Assembly (NCBI RefSeq): GCF_013408335.1
Contig: NZ_JACBZR010000001.1
Location: 3,511,501 to 3,575,500 of the forward strand
Reading direction: 5' to 3'
Origin: Nocardioides panzhihuensis
GTDB taxonomy: Bacteria; Actinomycetota; Actinomycetes; Propionibacteriales; Nocardioidaceae
Length of the DNA: 64,000 nt
In this document: positions 50,509 through 60,738 of the stretch, piece by piece
Position numbering within the stretch: position 1 is the stretch's first letter
How the letters are laid out: each line of letters begins with the position of its first letter
Notes under the pieces: model-generated
What the model saw: only the letters and a program-made list of their open reading frames with translations
What the model was told of the DNA's origin: nothing
The model's database searches: none
Program-made: the position numbers and the translations under genes

Positions 50509-51390
50509 TTAGTTTGGGAGTGTCGGAGGGCCGATCCCGTCGACCTCGAGCAGCTCGTCGACGGAGGTGAACGCACCGTTGGTCGTGCGCCAGTCGATGA
50601 TCGCCTGCGCTGTCACCGGCCCCACGCCGGGCAGGGTCTCCAGCTCCTCCATGGAGGCCGCGTTGAGGCTCACTCCCGCACCGGTCGCCCCGGCTGCCGG
50701 GCCACCGGCGCCGGGTGCCGCAGCACCCGCTCCACCGTTGGGCGCCCCGACCACGATCTGCTGCCCGTCGCTGAGCAGGGCGGCGAGGTTGAGACCGGCG
50801 AGATGCTTGTGGGGCGCCCCACCGGCCGCCTCGACGGCATCGACCACCCTTGACCCGACCGGCAGCACGACGATGCCGGGCTTGGGCACCTTGCCTTCCA
50901 CGTCGACCGTCACGGTCCCCGCCGACGCCCCTGCTGATGCCCCGGCCGACGGAACCGCAACCGAGCCTCCGGGCGCCGCGGTGTCGGTCGGCAACGGCAC
51001 CAGCGGAGAGGCCGACGGCGCCGCCCGGGCGGCCGGCACCACCTCCGGGTCGGCCCGGATCATCCACCAGCACGCCACCGCCAAGCCGGCGACCAGCACC
51101 AGCGAGACGACGACGAGGTGCCACGGGCCGAGGCTCACCCGCCCGCGCAGCGGCTCCGGCAGCACCGCGTCGGGCGAGATCACGACCTGACGCCGAGACG
51201 CGTGCCTCCCCGGGACCGGAACCAACGGATCCAGCTCGGCGGTCTCGGTCGCACCGGGCCCGTCCCACCACGGCGGCTGCCACTCCTCCTCGCCCTCGTC
51301 CTCCTCGTCCGGCGGATCGAGCTCGGCGCGCAGCAGCTCCAGGCGCCGGGCGACGGCATCGGCGTGATCAGAGGTCGGTCGGGTGCGCAT
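50509..51390 (-). CDS. comEA: Competence protein ComEA, truncated by element 2
   Basis: 293 residues. One transmembrane segment (LVVVSLVLVAGLAVACWWMI, about residues 95-115), a Pro/Ala/Ser-rich linker, a SLBB domain (VTVDVEGKVPKPGIVVLPVG) and a helix-hairpin-helix region (SLNAASMEELETLPGVGPVT then SVDELLEVDGIG). Host coding stops at 50531; element DNA replaces the natural end GPKTYDSLKPLVTL by GPPTLPN. The second hairpin of the DNA-binding domain is therefore incomplete. ComEA binds incoming double-stranded DNA for transformation. Confidence 0.93.
   Translation of the reverse strand: MRTRPTSDHADAVARRLELLRAELDPPDEEDEGEEEWQPPWWDGPGATETAELDPLVPVPGRHASRRQVVISPDAVLPEPLRGRVSLGPWHLVVVSLVLVAGLAVACWWMIRADPEVVPAARAAPSASPLVPLPTDTAAPGGSVAVPSAGASAGASAGTVTVDVEGKVPKPGIVVLPVGSRVVDAVEAAGGAPHKHLAGLNLAALLSDGQQIVVGAPNGGAGAAAPGAGGPAAGATGAGVSLNAASMEELETLPGVGPVTAQAIIDWRTTNGAFTSVDELLEVDGIGPPTLPN
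50531..50534. other. att core of element 2, right (CCGA)
   Basis: CCGA at 50531-50534, identical to 40738-40741. The reconstructed attB reads TTCGGACCGATCCCGTCGAC and restores comEA. Confidence 0.8.
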
Positions 51391-51517
51391 GGCGCCGAAA
51401 CTATGCGTCCGGGCCGACAGTTCCGAGCGCGAATTCAGTGCCTGTGGAGAACCCGATCCTCAACCCGCCCTGTGGACGGTAACCGGCCCGAGAGAGTGCC
51501 CGAAACAGGGTTCGGGA

Positions 51518-52378
51518 TCAGAGCTGAGGCCCGACGACGACCGCCACGCACCCCGGCCCGACATGCGCACCGAGCACCGCGCCCAGCACCCCGACGCGTA
51601 CGTCGCCGTTGATCTTGCCGTCCAGCTGCTCGGCGACCCCCGCGGCCGTCGTGGCCGCCCGGTCGGGACTACCCAGATGAGCGACGACCACGTCGACCGC
51701 ATCCGCGTCCTCTCCGGCCTCGACCCCAAGGGCCTGCAGCCGCGCGATCGCCCGGTCGGCCGTACGCACCCGCTCGCTCGGCACGACCCGCCCCTCCTCG
51801 ATCGTCAGCAACGGCTTGACCGCCAGCGCAGTGCCGAGCAGGGCGGCGGCCGCACCGATCCGCCCACCCCGGCGCAGATACTCGAGGGTGTCCACGTAGA
51901 AGTAGGACTGGGTGGCTGCGGACCGCTCCAGAGCAGCCTCGCGCGCTTCGGCAGCGCTCCCGCCACGACCCGCCACCGCCGCGGCAGCCATCACCGCGAA
52001 CCCGACACCGGGCCCGACCAGCCGGGTGTCCACGGTGAAGACCGGGACCGGGGACTCCCTCGCCGCGAGCATCGAGGACTCGCACGTCGCGCTCAGCTCC
52101 GCCGAGAGATGGATCGAGACGATCTCCTCGACACCCTGAGCCGCGAGCTTGGAGTAGACCTCAGCCAGGAGTGCCGGCGAAGGCCGTGAGGTCGTCACGG
52201 TCTTGTGCGCGGCCAGGGCCGCCAGCAGCGCTTCCGGCGAGGTCTCCTCCACGCCGTCGTCGTACGAGGTCCCATCCACGATCACCTGCAACGGGACCGA
52301 TGTGATCAGCTCCGCAGCATCCCCGAGATCGGATGGAAGCATCGCGGTCGAGTCAGTCACGATCGCTACCCGGGCCAT
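51518..52378 (-). CDS. DegV-family fatty-acid-binding protein
   Basis: 286 residues. The N-terminus MARVAIVTDSTAMLPSDLG and the motif KTVTTSRPSPALLAEVYSKL are DegV hallmarks; VEEIVSIHLSAELSATCESS and VDTLEYLRRGGRIGAAAALL complete the pattern. DegV/FakB proteins bind a fatty acid for phosphorylation by FakA. The neighbours comEA and leuS match the usual actinobacterial order. Confidence 0.94.
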   Translation of the reverse strand: MARVAIVTDSTAMLPSDLGDAAELITSVPLQVIVDGTSYDDGVEETSPEALLAALAAHKTVTTSRPSPALLAEVYSKLAAQGVEEIVSIHLSAELSATCESSMLAARESPVPVFTVDTRLVGPGVGFAVMAAAAVAGRGGSAAEAREAALERSAATQSYFYVDTLEYLRRGGRIGAAAALLGTALAVKPLLTIEEGRVVPSERVRTADRAIARLQALGVEAGEDADAVDVVVAHLGSPDRAATTAAGVAEQLDGKINGDVRVGVLGAVLGAHVGPGCVAVVVGPQL

Positions 52379-52450
52379 GCCCAGCAGCCTACAGATCGAC
52401 CCATCGCGACGGCACCACGAGCAGAGCCGGCCCGAGCCGGCCGAGCCCGG

Positions 52451-54949
<2,499 letters not shown>

Positions 54950-55019
54950 TGGTCTTTCGTCCTTGTCGAGTGTCGTGCGTCAAGACTGCTTCTGGAATGA
55001 GCCCTACAAATGAGAAGGG

Positions 55020-55036
55020 CCCCTCACATGGAGGGG
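55020..55036 (-). terminator. Attenuator hairpin in the leuS leader
   Basis: CCCCTC (55020-55025) and GAGGGG (55031-55036) form a hairpin with loop ACATG (plus-strand view). It lies between the leader peptide stop (55068) and the leuS ATG (54949). The T-rich tail is weak, so it may be a terminator or translational blocker. Confidence 0.6.
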
Positions 55037-55067
55037 TGGCCGCGTGACCGGGGTGTGTCCCTCAGGG

Positions 55068-55100
55068 TCAGCGCGGCTGCCTAAGAAGCAGGACAGACAT
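55068..55100 (-). promoter_or_regulatory. Leucine leader peptide of leuS (MSVLLLRQPR)
   Basis: An ORF of 10 codons, MSVLLLRQPR, from ATG 55100 with GGGGA 7 nt upstream. The three leucines are encoded CTG CTT CTT; CTT is rare in this GC-rich DNA, which would strengthen ribosome pausing when leucyl-tRNA runs low. Together with the hairpin at 55020 it forms a ribosome-mediated attenuator. The 446-nt gap 54950-55395 holds this leader and no other gene. Confidence 0.72.
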
Positions 55101-55395
55101 CTGCATGTCCCCAGGGTAGCCGACCACCGCCGCCATAGTCATTCGCAGTCCTGCCCTACCCCCGCAGCCGACGACGTCGACAGGGTCGAAGTCCTCTAGA
55201 AAGGCACTTTCCATACCCCATGAGTTCCACCCTGCAGATCGACCGACAGAAAATAGCCACAGAGGGGGCTTCACCTATTGCGACCCCATATCTGGGCGTG
55301 CCAAACTGGCGGCGCTCCGCTGCTCGTGATGTCGGTCGTGAATGAGGACCCCCCCATCTCATCCAAGGAACGCTCCGAGCAGCGGAGTCCAACTT

Positions 55396-56451
55396 TTAGG
55401 GCACTCTCGCGCGCCAGGCCGCGGTCCCGTGCTTGCTCTCGACCAGCGCTGCCGCCTCGTCGATCGTGGCCTGATCCAGGCCGACGTACGCAGCCCCGAA
55501 GCTCTGCTCGAACTCGGCCAGCAGCGCGTCGATGACCTTCTCGCGGCTCAGCCCGGTCTGCGAACGAATCGGGTCGACCCGCTTGGCAGCGCTCCTGGTG
55601 CCCTTGTCGGACATCTTCTCCCGGCCGATCCGGAGCACCTCGAGCATCTTGTCCGCGTCGATGTCGTAGGCCATCGTGACGTGGTGCAGGACCCCGCCCG
55701 GGATCCGCTTCTGCGCGGCGCCGGCGATCTTGCCGACCGGCGAGGCGATGTCGTTCAGGCCGGCGTAGGCGGCCTCGATCCCGACGCTCCGCAGACCCCG
55801 GAGCACCCACTCGTCGAGGAACGCGTAGGAGTCCTGGAAGGACATGCCGGCCACGAGCGTGTCGGGCACGGCGAGGCTGTAGGTGATCGTGTTGCCCGGC
55901 TCGATGAACATCGCGCCTCCGCCCGAGACGCGGCGTACGACCTCGATGCCGTGACGCTCGGCGGCGGCCTCGTCGACCTCGTTGGACAGCGACTGGTAGC
56001 TGCCGATCACGACCGCGCTGCTGGCCCAGTCCCAGAACCTCAGGCTGGGGGCGCGACGGCCCTCGGCGACCTGGCGGACGATGACCTCGTCGAGGGCCAT
56101 CTGCATCCGCGGCGGCAGCGGCCCGGTCTCCATGATCTCGAGGTCGAGGTCGTCCCAGGTCGTGGCCCGGCCGAGCGCCCGCAGCACTGTCAGGGCGATG
56201 TCGCGGGTGCCGAAGCCGACCAGGTCAGCATCCCGGGCGGCAGTGTCGAGGACCGCGGTCAGGTGGTCGAGGGACACGTCGGCCGACTGCCCCTCCAGCG
56301 CCGCGGTCAACCACCCGAGCGCCTCGTCGGGTTCCAGGAAGAAGTCGCCCGAGAGGACGACATCGATGATCTTGTCCGCGGAGACGGTGGCGTCGACGAC
56401 GACCAGCTTGCCGCCGCGTACCTTCCGCTCGCCATGCACTCGTTCGCTCAC
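55396..56451 (-). CDS. Lipoate-protein ligase A family protein
   Basis: 351 residues from a GTG at 56451 (GAGAAG upstream). The ligase domain has RFWDWASSAVVIGSYQSLSN, VVRRVSGGGAMFIEPGNTIT and ASPVGKIAGAAQKRIPGGVL, the lipoate-binding RRxSGGG and KIxGxAQ motifs. An N-terminal ~110-residue accessory region (VSADKIIDVVLSGDFFLEPD) resembles the LplA accessory domain placed in front. It attaches lipoate (or octanoate) to enzyme E2 domains. Confidence 0.9.
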   Translation of the reverse strand: MSERVHGERKVRGGKLVVVDATVSADKIIDVVLSGDFFLEPDEALGWLTAALEGQSADVSLDHLTAVLDTAARDADLVGFGTRDIALTVLRALGRATTWDDLDLEIMETGPLPPRMQMALDEVIVRQVAEGRRAPSLRFWDWASSAVVIGSYQSLSNEVDEAAAERHGIEVVRRVSGGGAMFIEPGNTITYSLAVPDTLVAGMSFQDSYAFLDEWVLRGLRSVGIEAAYAGLNDIASPVGKIAGAAQKRIPGGVLHHVTMAYDIDADKMLEVLRIGREKMSDKGTRSAAKRVDPIRSQTGLSREKVIDALLAEFEQSFGAAYVGLDQATIDEAAALVESKHGTAAWRARVP

Positions 56452-56488
56452 ATCTTCTCAACGCCGTGAGCGCGCGGTTTCATCCCCT

Positions 56489-57808
56489 CTAGACGGTCGC
56501 TCCGCACGATCCGGCGGTGTCGGCGAGCCGGGTGAGACCGACCGGCCCGACGAGCGGGCGTGGGTCCTCGGCGAGCGTCCAGGCGCCGTCGACGGCGACG
56601 TAGTCGCCCCGGACGTCACCCGCCAGCAGGGACCGTACGCCGGCCAGCAGCCGGTCCACGTCACCGACCGCGGTCCCGATGCCGATGCTGGCGCGGACGG
56701 CGCCACCGCTGAGCCCTAGGCGCTTGAGGAGCGGCTGGGCGCAGAATCGGCCGTCGCGTACACCCAGGCCGTGCTCGGCCGAGAGATAGGCGGCGACCCT
56801 GCCCGGCTCGATGTCGTCGACCGTGAACGTCACGACCCCGACGGGCTCGTCGGAGTCGGGCCAGAGTCGCAGGACCTCGACCCCGTCCAGCGCGGACAGG
56901 CCGGCCTCCAGCCGCCCCCTCAGCGACGCCTCGTGGCGGTCCAGCTCGGCGGGATCGAGGCCGCCGAGAGCCGTGCAGGCAGCGGCCAGTGCGGCCGCGC
57001 CGACGACGTTGGGAGAGCCGCCCTCGTGACGCGCCGGGGCAGGCTGCCACGTCGTCTCCCCCACCTCGACGTCGTCGACCGCCCCTCCCCCGGCGAGGTA
57101 GGGAGTGCCGACGTCGAGCCAGTCGCGGCGCCCCACCAGGGCGCCGGCGCCGTAGGGCGCGTAGAGCTTGTGGCCGGAGAAGGCGACGTAGTCGGCACCG
57201 GTCGCGGCCAGCGAGAAGTGACGGTGGGCGAGCAGCTGGGCTCCATCGACGAAGACGCGGGCGCCGTGGGCGTGAGCCAAGGTGACGATCTCGGCGACCG
57301 GCAGGGCCTCGCCGGTGACGTTGGAGGCTCCGGTGATCGCGACCAGGGCGTAGCCGCCTCGGGCCAGCTCGCCGGCGAGAGCGTCGATCGTGCCGGCGAG
57401 CGTCTCGCGCCCGGCGACGGCGGTCACGCCCGCCTCGACGCGGTGCCACGGCAGCAGGTTGGCGTGGTGCTCGATGTCGAGGACGAGCACGCGGCCGGGT
57501 ACGCAGCCGGCCAGCAGGTTCACCGCGTCGGTCGTGTTTCGGGTGATGACGGTGACATCGTCCTCGCGGGCACCGACGTAGGCGCCGACGGTCGCGCGCG
57601 ACTCCTCGTAGAGGGCGGTCGAGACCTGGGACAGGTAGCCGGCGCCGCGGTGGACGGAGGCGTACCAGGGCAGGACCTCGGCGACCCGGTCGACCACGCT
57701 CCGCAGCGCCGGTGCCGAGGCAGCGACGTCGAGGTTCGCGTACGTCGTGGTGGCGCCGTCCAACAATGGGACCTGGGTCTTCGAGCCGACGAGCGGAAGC
57801 AGGGACAT
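56489..57808 (-). CDS. Cysteine desulfurase-like PLP enzyme under SAM-IV control
   Basis: 439 residues from ATG 57808 (AAGGG 7 nt upstream; ATG 57829 is less well placed). PLP-enzyme class V features: ASVHRGAGYLSQVSTALYEE, VLDIEHHANLLPWHRV, VFVDGAQLLAHRHF and AFSGHKLYAPYGAGALVGR with the PLP lysine in GHK. The C-terminal catalytic-loop cysteine cannot be assigned by eye. The riboswitch upstream suggests a role in sulfur amino acid metabolism rather than in Fe-S cluster assembly. Confidence 0.88.
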   Translation of the reverse strand: MSLLPLVGSKTQVPLLDGATTTYANLDVAASAPALRSVVDRVAEVLPWYASVHRGAGYLSQVSTALYEESRATVGAYVGAREDDVTVITRNTTDAVNLLAGCVPGRVLVLDIEHHANLLPWHRVEAGVTAVAGRETLAGTIDALAGELARGGYALVAITGASNVTGEALPVAEIVTLAHAHGARVFVDGAQLLAHRHFSLAATGADYVAFSGHKLYAPYGAGALVGRRDWLDVGTPYLAGGGAVDDVEVGETTWQPAPARHEGGSPNVVGAAALAAACTALGGLDPAELDRHEASLRGRLEAGLSALDGVEVLRLWPDSDEPVGVVTFTVDDIEPGRVAAYLSAEHGLGVRDGRFCAQPLLKRLGLSGGAVRASIGIGTAVGDVDRLLAGVRSLLAGDVRGDYVAVDGAWTLAEDPRPLVGPVGLTRLADTAGSCGATV

Positions 57809-57853
57809 GGGGGCACCCTTCGGGGTCATGGCTTCCCAGGGCTGCCCGGCGAA

Positions 57854-57966
57854 GCACGCGCTTGCCCACGCCACCTCGGCGAGGGCCAGGTCGTCACCCG
57901 GAGCACCCCGCCGCGTGGGAGGGTTGCCCGCCAGCAAGCCGGGGCTTCGCGCTGGCAGTCGTGACC
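57854..57966 (-). ncRNA. SAM-IV riboswitch
   Basis: On the minus strand the leader reads GGTCACGACTGCCAGCG, GCCCCGGCTTGCTGG, GGCAACCCTCC, GGCGGGGTGCTCCGGGTGA and ends in GGCAAGCGCG. These blocks, in order and spacing, are those of the actinobacterial SAM-IV riboswitch, including the core GCTTGCTGG...GCAACCCTCC shared with SAM-I and the SAM-IV pseudoknot arm. It ends 46 nt before the ATG at 57808. When bound to S-adenosylmethionine it should reduce expression. Confidence 0.88.
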
Positions 57967-58059
57967 TTCGCCGAGGATGGTGCCGGAGAACCCAGTGCCC
58001 CCGCAAACCGACCGTCTCGCTACACGGACACAAGTCTCGCGATTCGGACGGTCAGCGCG

Positions 58060-60573
58060 TCAGTCGCCACCTCGTCCCGGGCGACCGCCGTCTCCCCAGC
58101 CGTCTCCGTTTCCTTCGTCACCGTCGCCGCCACCGTCGCCGCCGTCACAGGCTCCGAAGAACTCCGCGATGGGGTCGCAGTCCTCTTCGCCCTCTTCGTC
58201 ACCTTCCCCCTCCGGCGGCGGAGGCGGAGCGATCAGATGGGCCTCGTGACCGGACTCGGGATCCTGGCCATCGACGTAGACAGGCTCGGGGAAGCTCTCG
58301 ACGTCCTTGCCCTCCATGGCCTTCCCCATGATCGCCGCCCACGTCTCGGTGGGATAGTCGGCGCCGAAGTAGGACGGCATCCAGCCGCCGTCGAGCTTCC
58401 CCTCGCCGTTGCCGCGCGAGTAGCGAACAGCGGTGGCGACCTGCGGGGTGAACCCGGCGAACCACGATGTGCACACGTGTTGCGACTCGCCGCAGGTGGC
58501 GGTGCCGGTCTTGCCGGCCACGGGATGACCGATGGTCTGGGCCTTCTGACCCGAGCCGCTCTGCACCACACCCTGCATCGCGTAGGTCACGTCGGCGGCG
58601 ACGTCCTCGGAGATCGCGTGCCGCCCGTTCTTCCTGCCGTTCCAGCTGTAGAGGACGTTGCCGGCGCGGTCGCGCACCTTCTTCACCACGTGCACATCGT
58701 GGCGGTAGCCGCCGTTGGCGATCGTGGCGTAGGCGTTGGCCAGGTTGATCGGGCTGACGTTGGCCCGGCCGAGCGCGATCCGGTCGTCGGTCTTGTGGTC
58801 GAAGTCGGTGGTGGTGCTGGGGATGCCCGGAAACTTCGGGTTCGGCTTCGCGGGTGCGAGACCGGCAGCGACCGCGGTGTCGTAGATCGCCTTGCGACCC
58901 GCCTGGGGGCCTCCCATCGACTCGGTCATGTCGATGTAGGCCGTGTTCACCGACTGCTCCATCGCCTTGAGCATGGTGATGTGCCGGCCGTAGTCCATCC
59001 CGTCGGCGATCCCGGCCTGCTCGCCCTCGTTGACGACCTCGGAGCCCGCGTAGGTCGTGAACGGCGAGTCGCCCGCCCAGGTCGACTTCAGCGAGTAGCC
59101 CTTGTCGATCGCAGCGGCGGTGGCGAAGACCTTCATCGTCGACCCGGCGTGGCCTCCGGTCGCGGCCCAGTTGTGCTGGCTGTCGAGGTAGTCCTGGCCG
59201 CCGTAGAAGCCGAGGAGCGCACCTGACCCGACGTCGACGGACGCGGTCGCCACGTGCAGTGCGTTCTTCTGCTCGGGGTCGCCCTTGACGTACGCCTTCC
59301 GGTTCTTCGGCTTCACGGTCTTGGCCGCACTCGCCGAGGCCTTCATCACCTTCGGCGAGAGCGTCGCGGTGATCCTCAGGCCACCGCTGTCGATCTTCTC
59401 CTCGGTGAACAGCGGCTTGCCCCGGGCGTCGGTGAGGCCGAGGAGCTCGGCCTTGATCATGGTGAGCGCGTGACCGCGCTGGCCGCCCAGTCGGCTCGGC
59501 ACGGTCTTCTCGGGGAACTTCGGCAGCGCGCCCTTCACCTTGTCGGCGTCGGCCTGCTTCAGATAGCCGAGGTCGACCATCCCGGAGAGGACGTACTGGT
59601 AGCGACCGAGCAGCTTCTCCGCGCCCCGGAACTTCGCGCTGGCGGGGTCGAAGCCGGCCGGGTTGTTGAGGATGGCCGCCAACGCCGCCGTCTCCTGCAA
59701 GGACAGGTCCTTCGTGGGCTTGGCGAAGTAGGCCTTCGCGGCAGCCTCGATGCCGTAGGCGCCGCGGTTGAAGTAGATCGTGTTGAGGTAGTCGGTGAGG
59801 ATCTGGTCCTTGCTCTTCTGCCTGGTCAGCTTCAGCGCGATGACCGCTTCCTTCAGCTTGCGCGAGTAGGACCGCTCGGAGCTGAGGTAGTAGTTCTTGA
59901 CGTACTGCTGGGTGATCGTCGACGCGCCACCCGAGGTGCCCTCGGTCGTGTTCGAGAAGGCCGCGCGCAGGATGCCCTTGACATCGACGCCGCTGTTCTC
60001 GTAGAACGTACGGTCCTCGGCGGCGACAACGGCGTGCTTGACGGTCTCGGGGATCTCGTCGGCTTCCAGCTTGATCCGGTTCTGGTCGCCGTCCTGGTAG
60101 CGGCCGAGCTCGGTCTTGCCGTTGCTGTAGTAGACGAACGAGGTCTCGACCTCGAACGCCGCGTTGGGGTCCGGCACCGAGATCCGGTTGTACGCCACGA
60201 TCGCCGTCACCGAACCGATCAGCGCGAGCGTCAGAAAACCGACCAGAGCCACCTTGGCCGAAAGCTTGCCCCAGCGCCGCCAGGTCGCGGATCGCGGGCT
60301 CCTCGACCCTGAGCTTCCCGATGCCGACCTCTTGGCCGCCGCCTCCCGGGCCGCTGCCAGCTTCTCGGTCGCCCAGACCTTGGCCGGCTCGGCCCTGGCG
60401 AGCCAGTCCCGAGCCGAGGACGGCTTGGGCTCCGCACGACGCGCTCCGGGACGGCTGGCCGTCGCGGCAGGCCGTTGGCCGGTCGGGATCGAAGGGGCTG
60501 GAGGGGCAGGCGGCCGCCACGACGGCGGCGGACCGATAGGACCTTTCGGAGGCTCGGGTCTCCGTTGTTCCAT
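58060..60573 (-). CDS. Bifunctional class A penicillin-binding protein (PBP1-type)
   Basis: 837 residues from ATG 60573 (AGGTGG upstream). The cytoplasmic N-terminus is Pro/Arg-rich, then a TM helix (LVGFLTLALIGSVTAIVAYN). The glycosyltransferase domain has VVAAEDRTFYENSGVD and GASTITQQYVKNYYL; the transpeptidase domain has the active-site STMK (GGHAGSTMKVFATAAA), SVN (EQSVNTAYIDM) and KTGT (GKTGTATCG). The C-terminus is an acidic Gly-rich tail (GDGGGDGDEGNGDG). It polymerises and cross-links peptidoglycan. Confidence 0.95.
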   Translation of the reverse strand: MEQRRPEPPKGPIGPPPSWRPPAPPAPSIPTGQRPAATASRPGARRAEPKPSSARDWLARAEPAKVWATEKLAAAREAAAKRSASGSSGSRSPRSATWRRWGKLSAKVALVGFLTLALIGSVTAIVAYNRISVPDPNAAFEVETSFVYYSNGKTELGRYQDGDQNRIKLEADEIPETVKHAVVAAEDRTFYENSGVDVKGILRAAFSNTTEGTSGGASTITQQYVKNYYLSSERSYSRKLKEAVIALKLTRQKSKDQILTDYLNTIYFNRGAYGIEAAAKAYFAKPTKDLSLQETAALAAILNNPAGFDPASAKFRGAEKLLGRYQYVLSGMVDLGYLKQADADKVKGALPKFPEKTVPSRLGGQRGHALTMIKAELLGLTDARGKPLFTEEKIDSGGLRITATLSPKVMKASASAAKTVKPKNRKAYVKGDPEQKNALHVATASVDVGSGALLGFYGGQDYLDSQHNWAATGGHAGSTMKVFATAAAIDKGYSLKSTWAGDSPFTTYAGSEVVNEGEQAGIADGMDYGRHITMLKAMEQSVNTAYIDMTESMGGPQAGRKAIYDTAVAAGLAPAKPNPKFPGIPSTTTDFDHKTDDRIALGRANVSPINLANAYATIANGGYRHDVHVVKKVRDRAGNVLYSWNGRKNGRHAISEDVAADVTYAMQGVVQSGSGQKAQTIGHPVAGKTGTATCGESQHVCTSWFAGFTPQVATAVRYSRGNGEGKLDGGWMPSYFGADYPTETWAAIMGKAMEGKDVESFPEPVYVDGQDPESGHEAHLIAPPPPPEGEGDEEGEEDCDPIAEFFGACDGGDGGGDGDEGNGDGWGDGGRPGRGGD

Positions 60574-60665
60574 TGCTCCACCTGACATAGACAGCAGATT
60601 CCCTCGCGCATGGTGCGAGAGGCCCGAGACGGCGGCCGTTGATCCTACCGGGGCGGGTATGACAA

Positions 60666-60695
60666 CGGAGGCCGACCCCGAAAGGTCGGCCTCCG
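60666..60695 (-). terminator. Hairpin terminator between katG and PBP genes
   Basis: CGGAGGCCGACC (60666-60677) pairs perfectly with GGTCGGCCTCCG (60684-60695) around CCGAAA. It lies 44 nt past the katG stop and 93 nt before the PBP start, and would end the furA-katG transcript. Confidence 0.8.
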
Positions 60696-60738
60696 CGTCA
60701 GTCGTACGCCGCGGCGTACTGCCTCAGATCCCTGGGGA

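Larger units (their letters stand above)
40742..50534 (-). mobile_element. Element 2: 9.8-kb serine-integrase island carrying a tape measure protein
   Basis: The island is bounded by CCGA and by the two halves of comEA. Right end: serine integrase (49027-50490) and an excisionase-like gene (48535). Middle: nine or ten short, overlapping minus-strand genes, several with zinc-ribbon cysteines. Left part: a 1090-residue tail tape measure protein, a winged-helix regulator, and two small plus-strand genes at the left end. No capsid, portal, terminase, baseplate or lysis gene is recognisable. A satellite or a decayed prophage are the two readings. Confidence 0.88.

Noticed and set aside
55068..55274. 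68-residue protein upstream of leuS
   Set aside because: Only its last 10 codons (MSVLLLRQPR) have a well-placed ribosome binding site and a leucine run; the upstream part has poor codon bias.
54950..55395. T-box riboswitch for leuS
   Set aside because: No specifier-loop or TGGNACC-type T-box sequence was found; the leucine codon leader explains the region.
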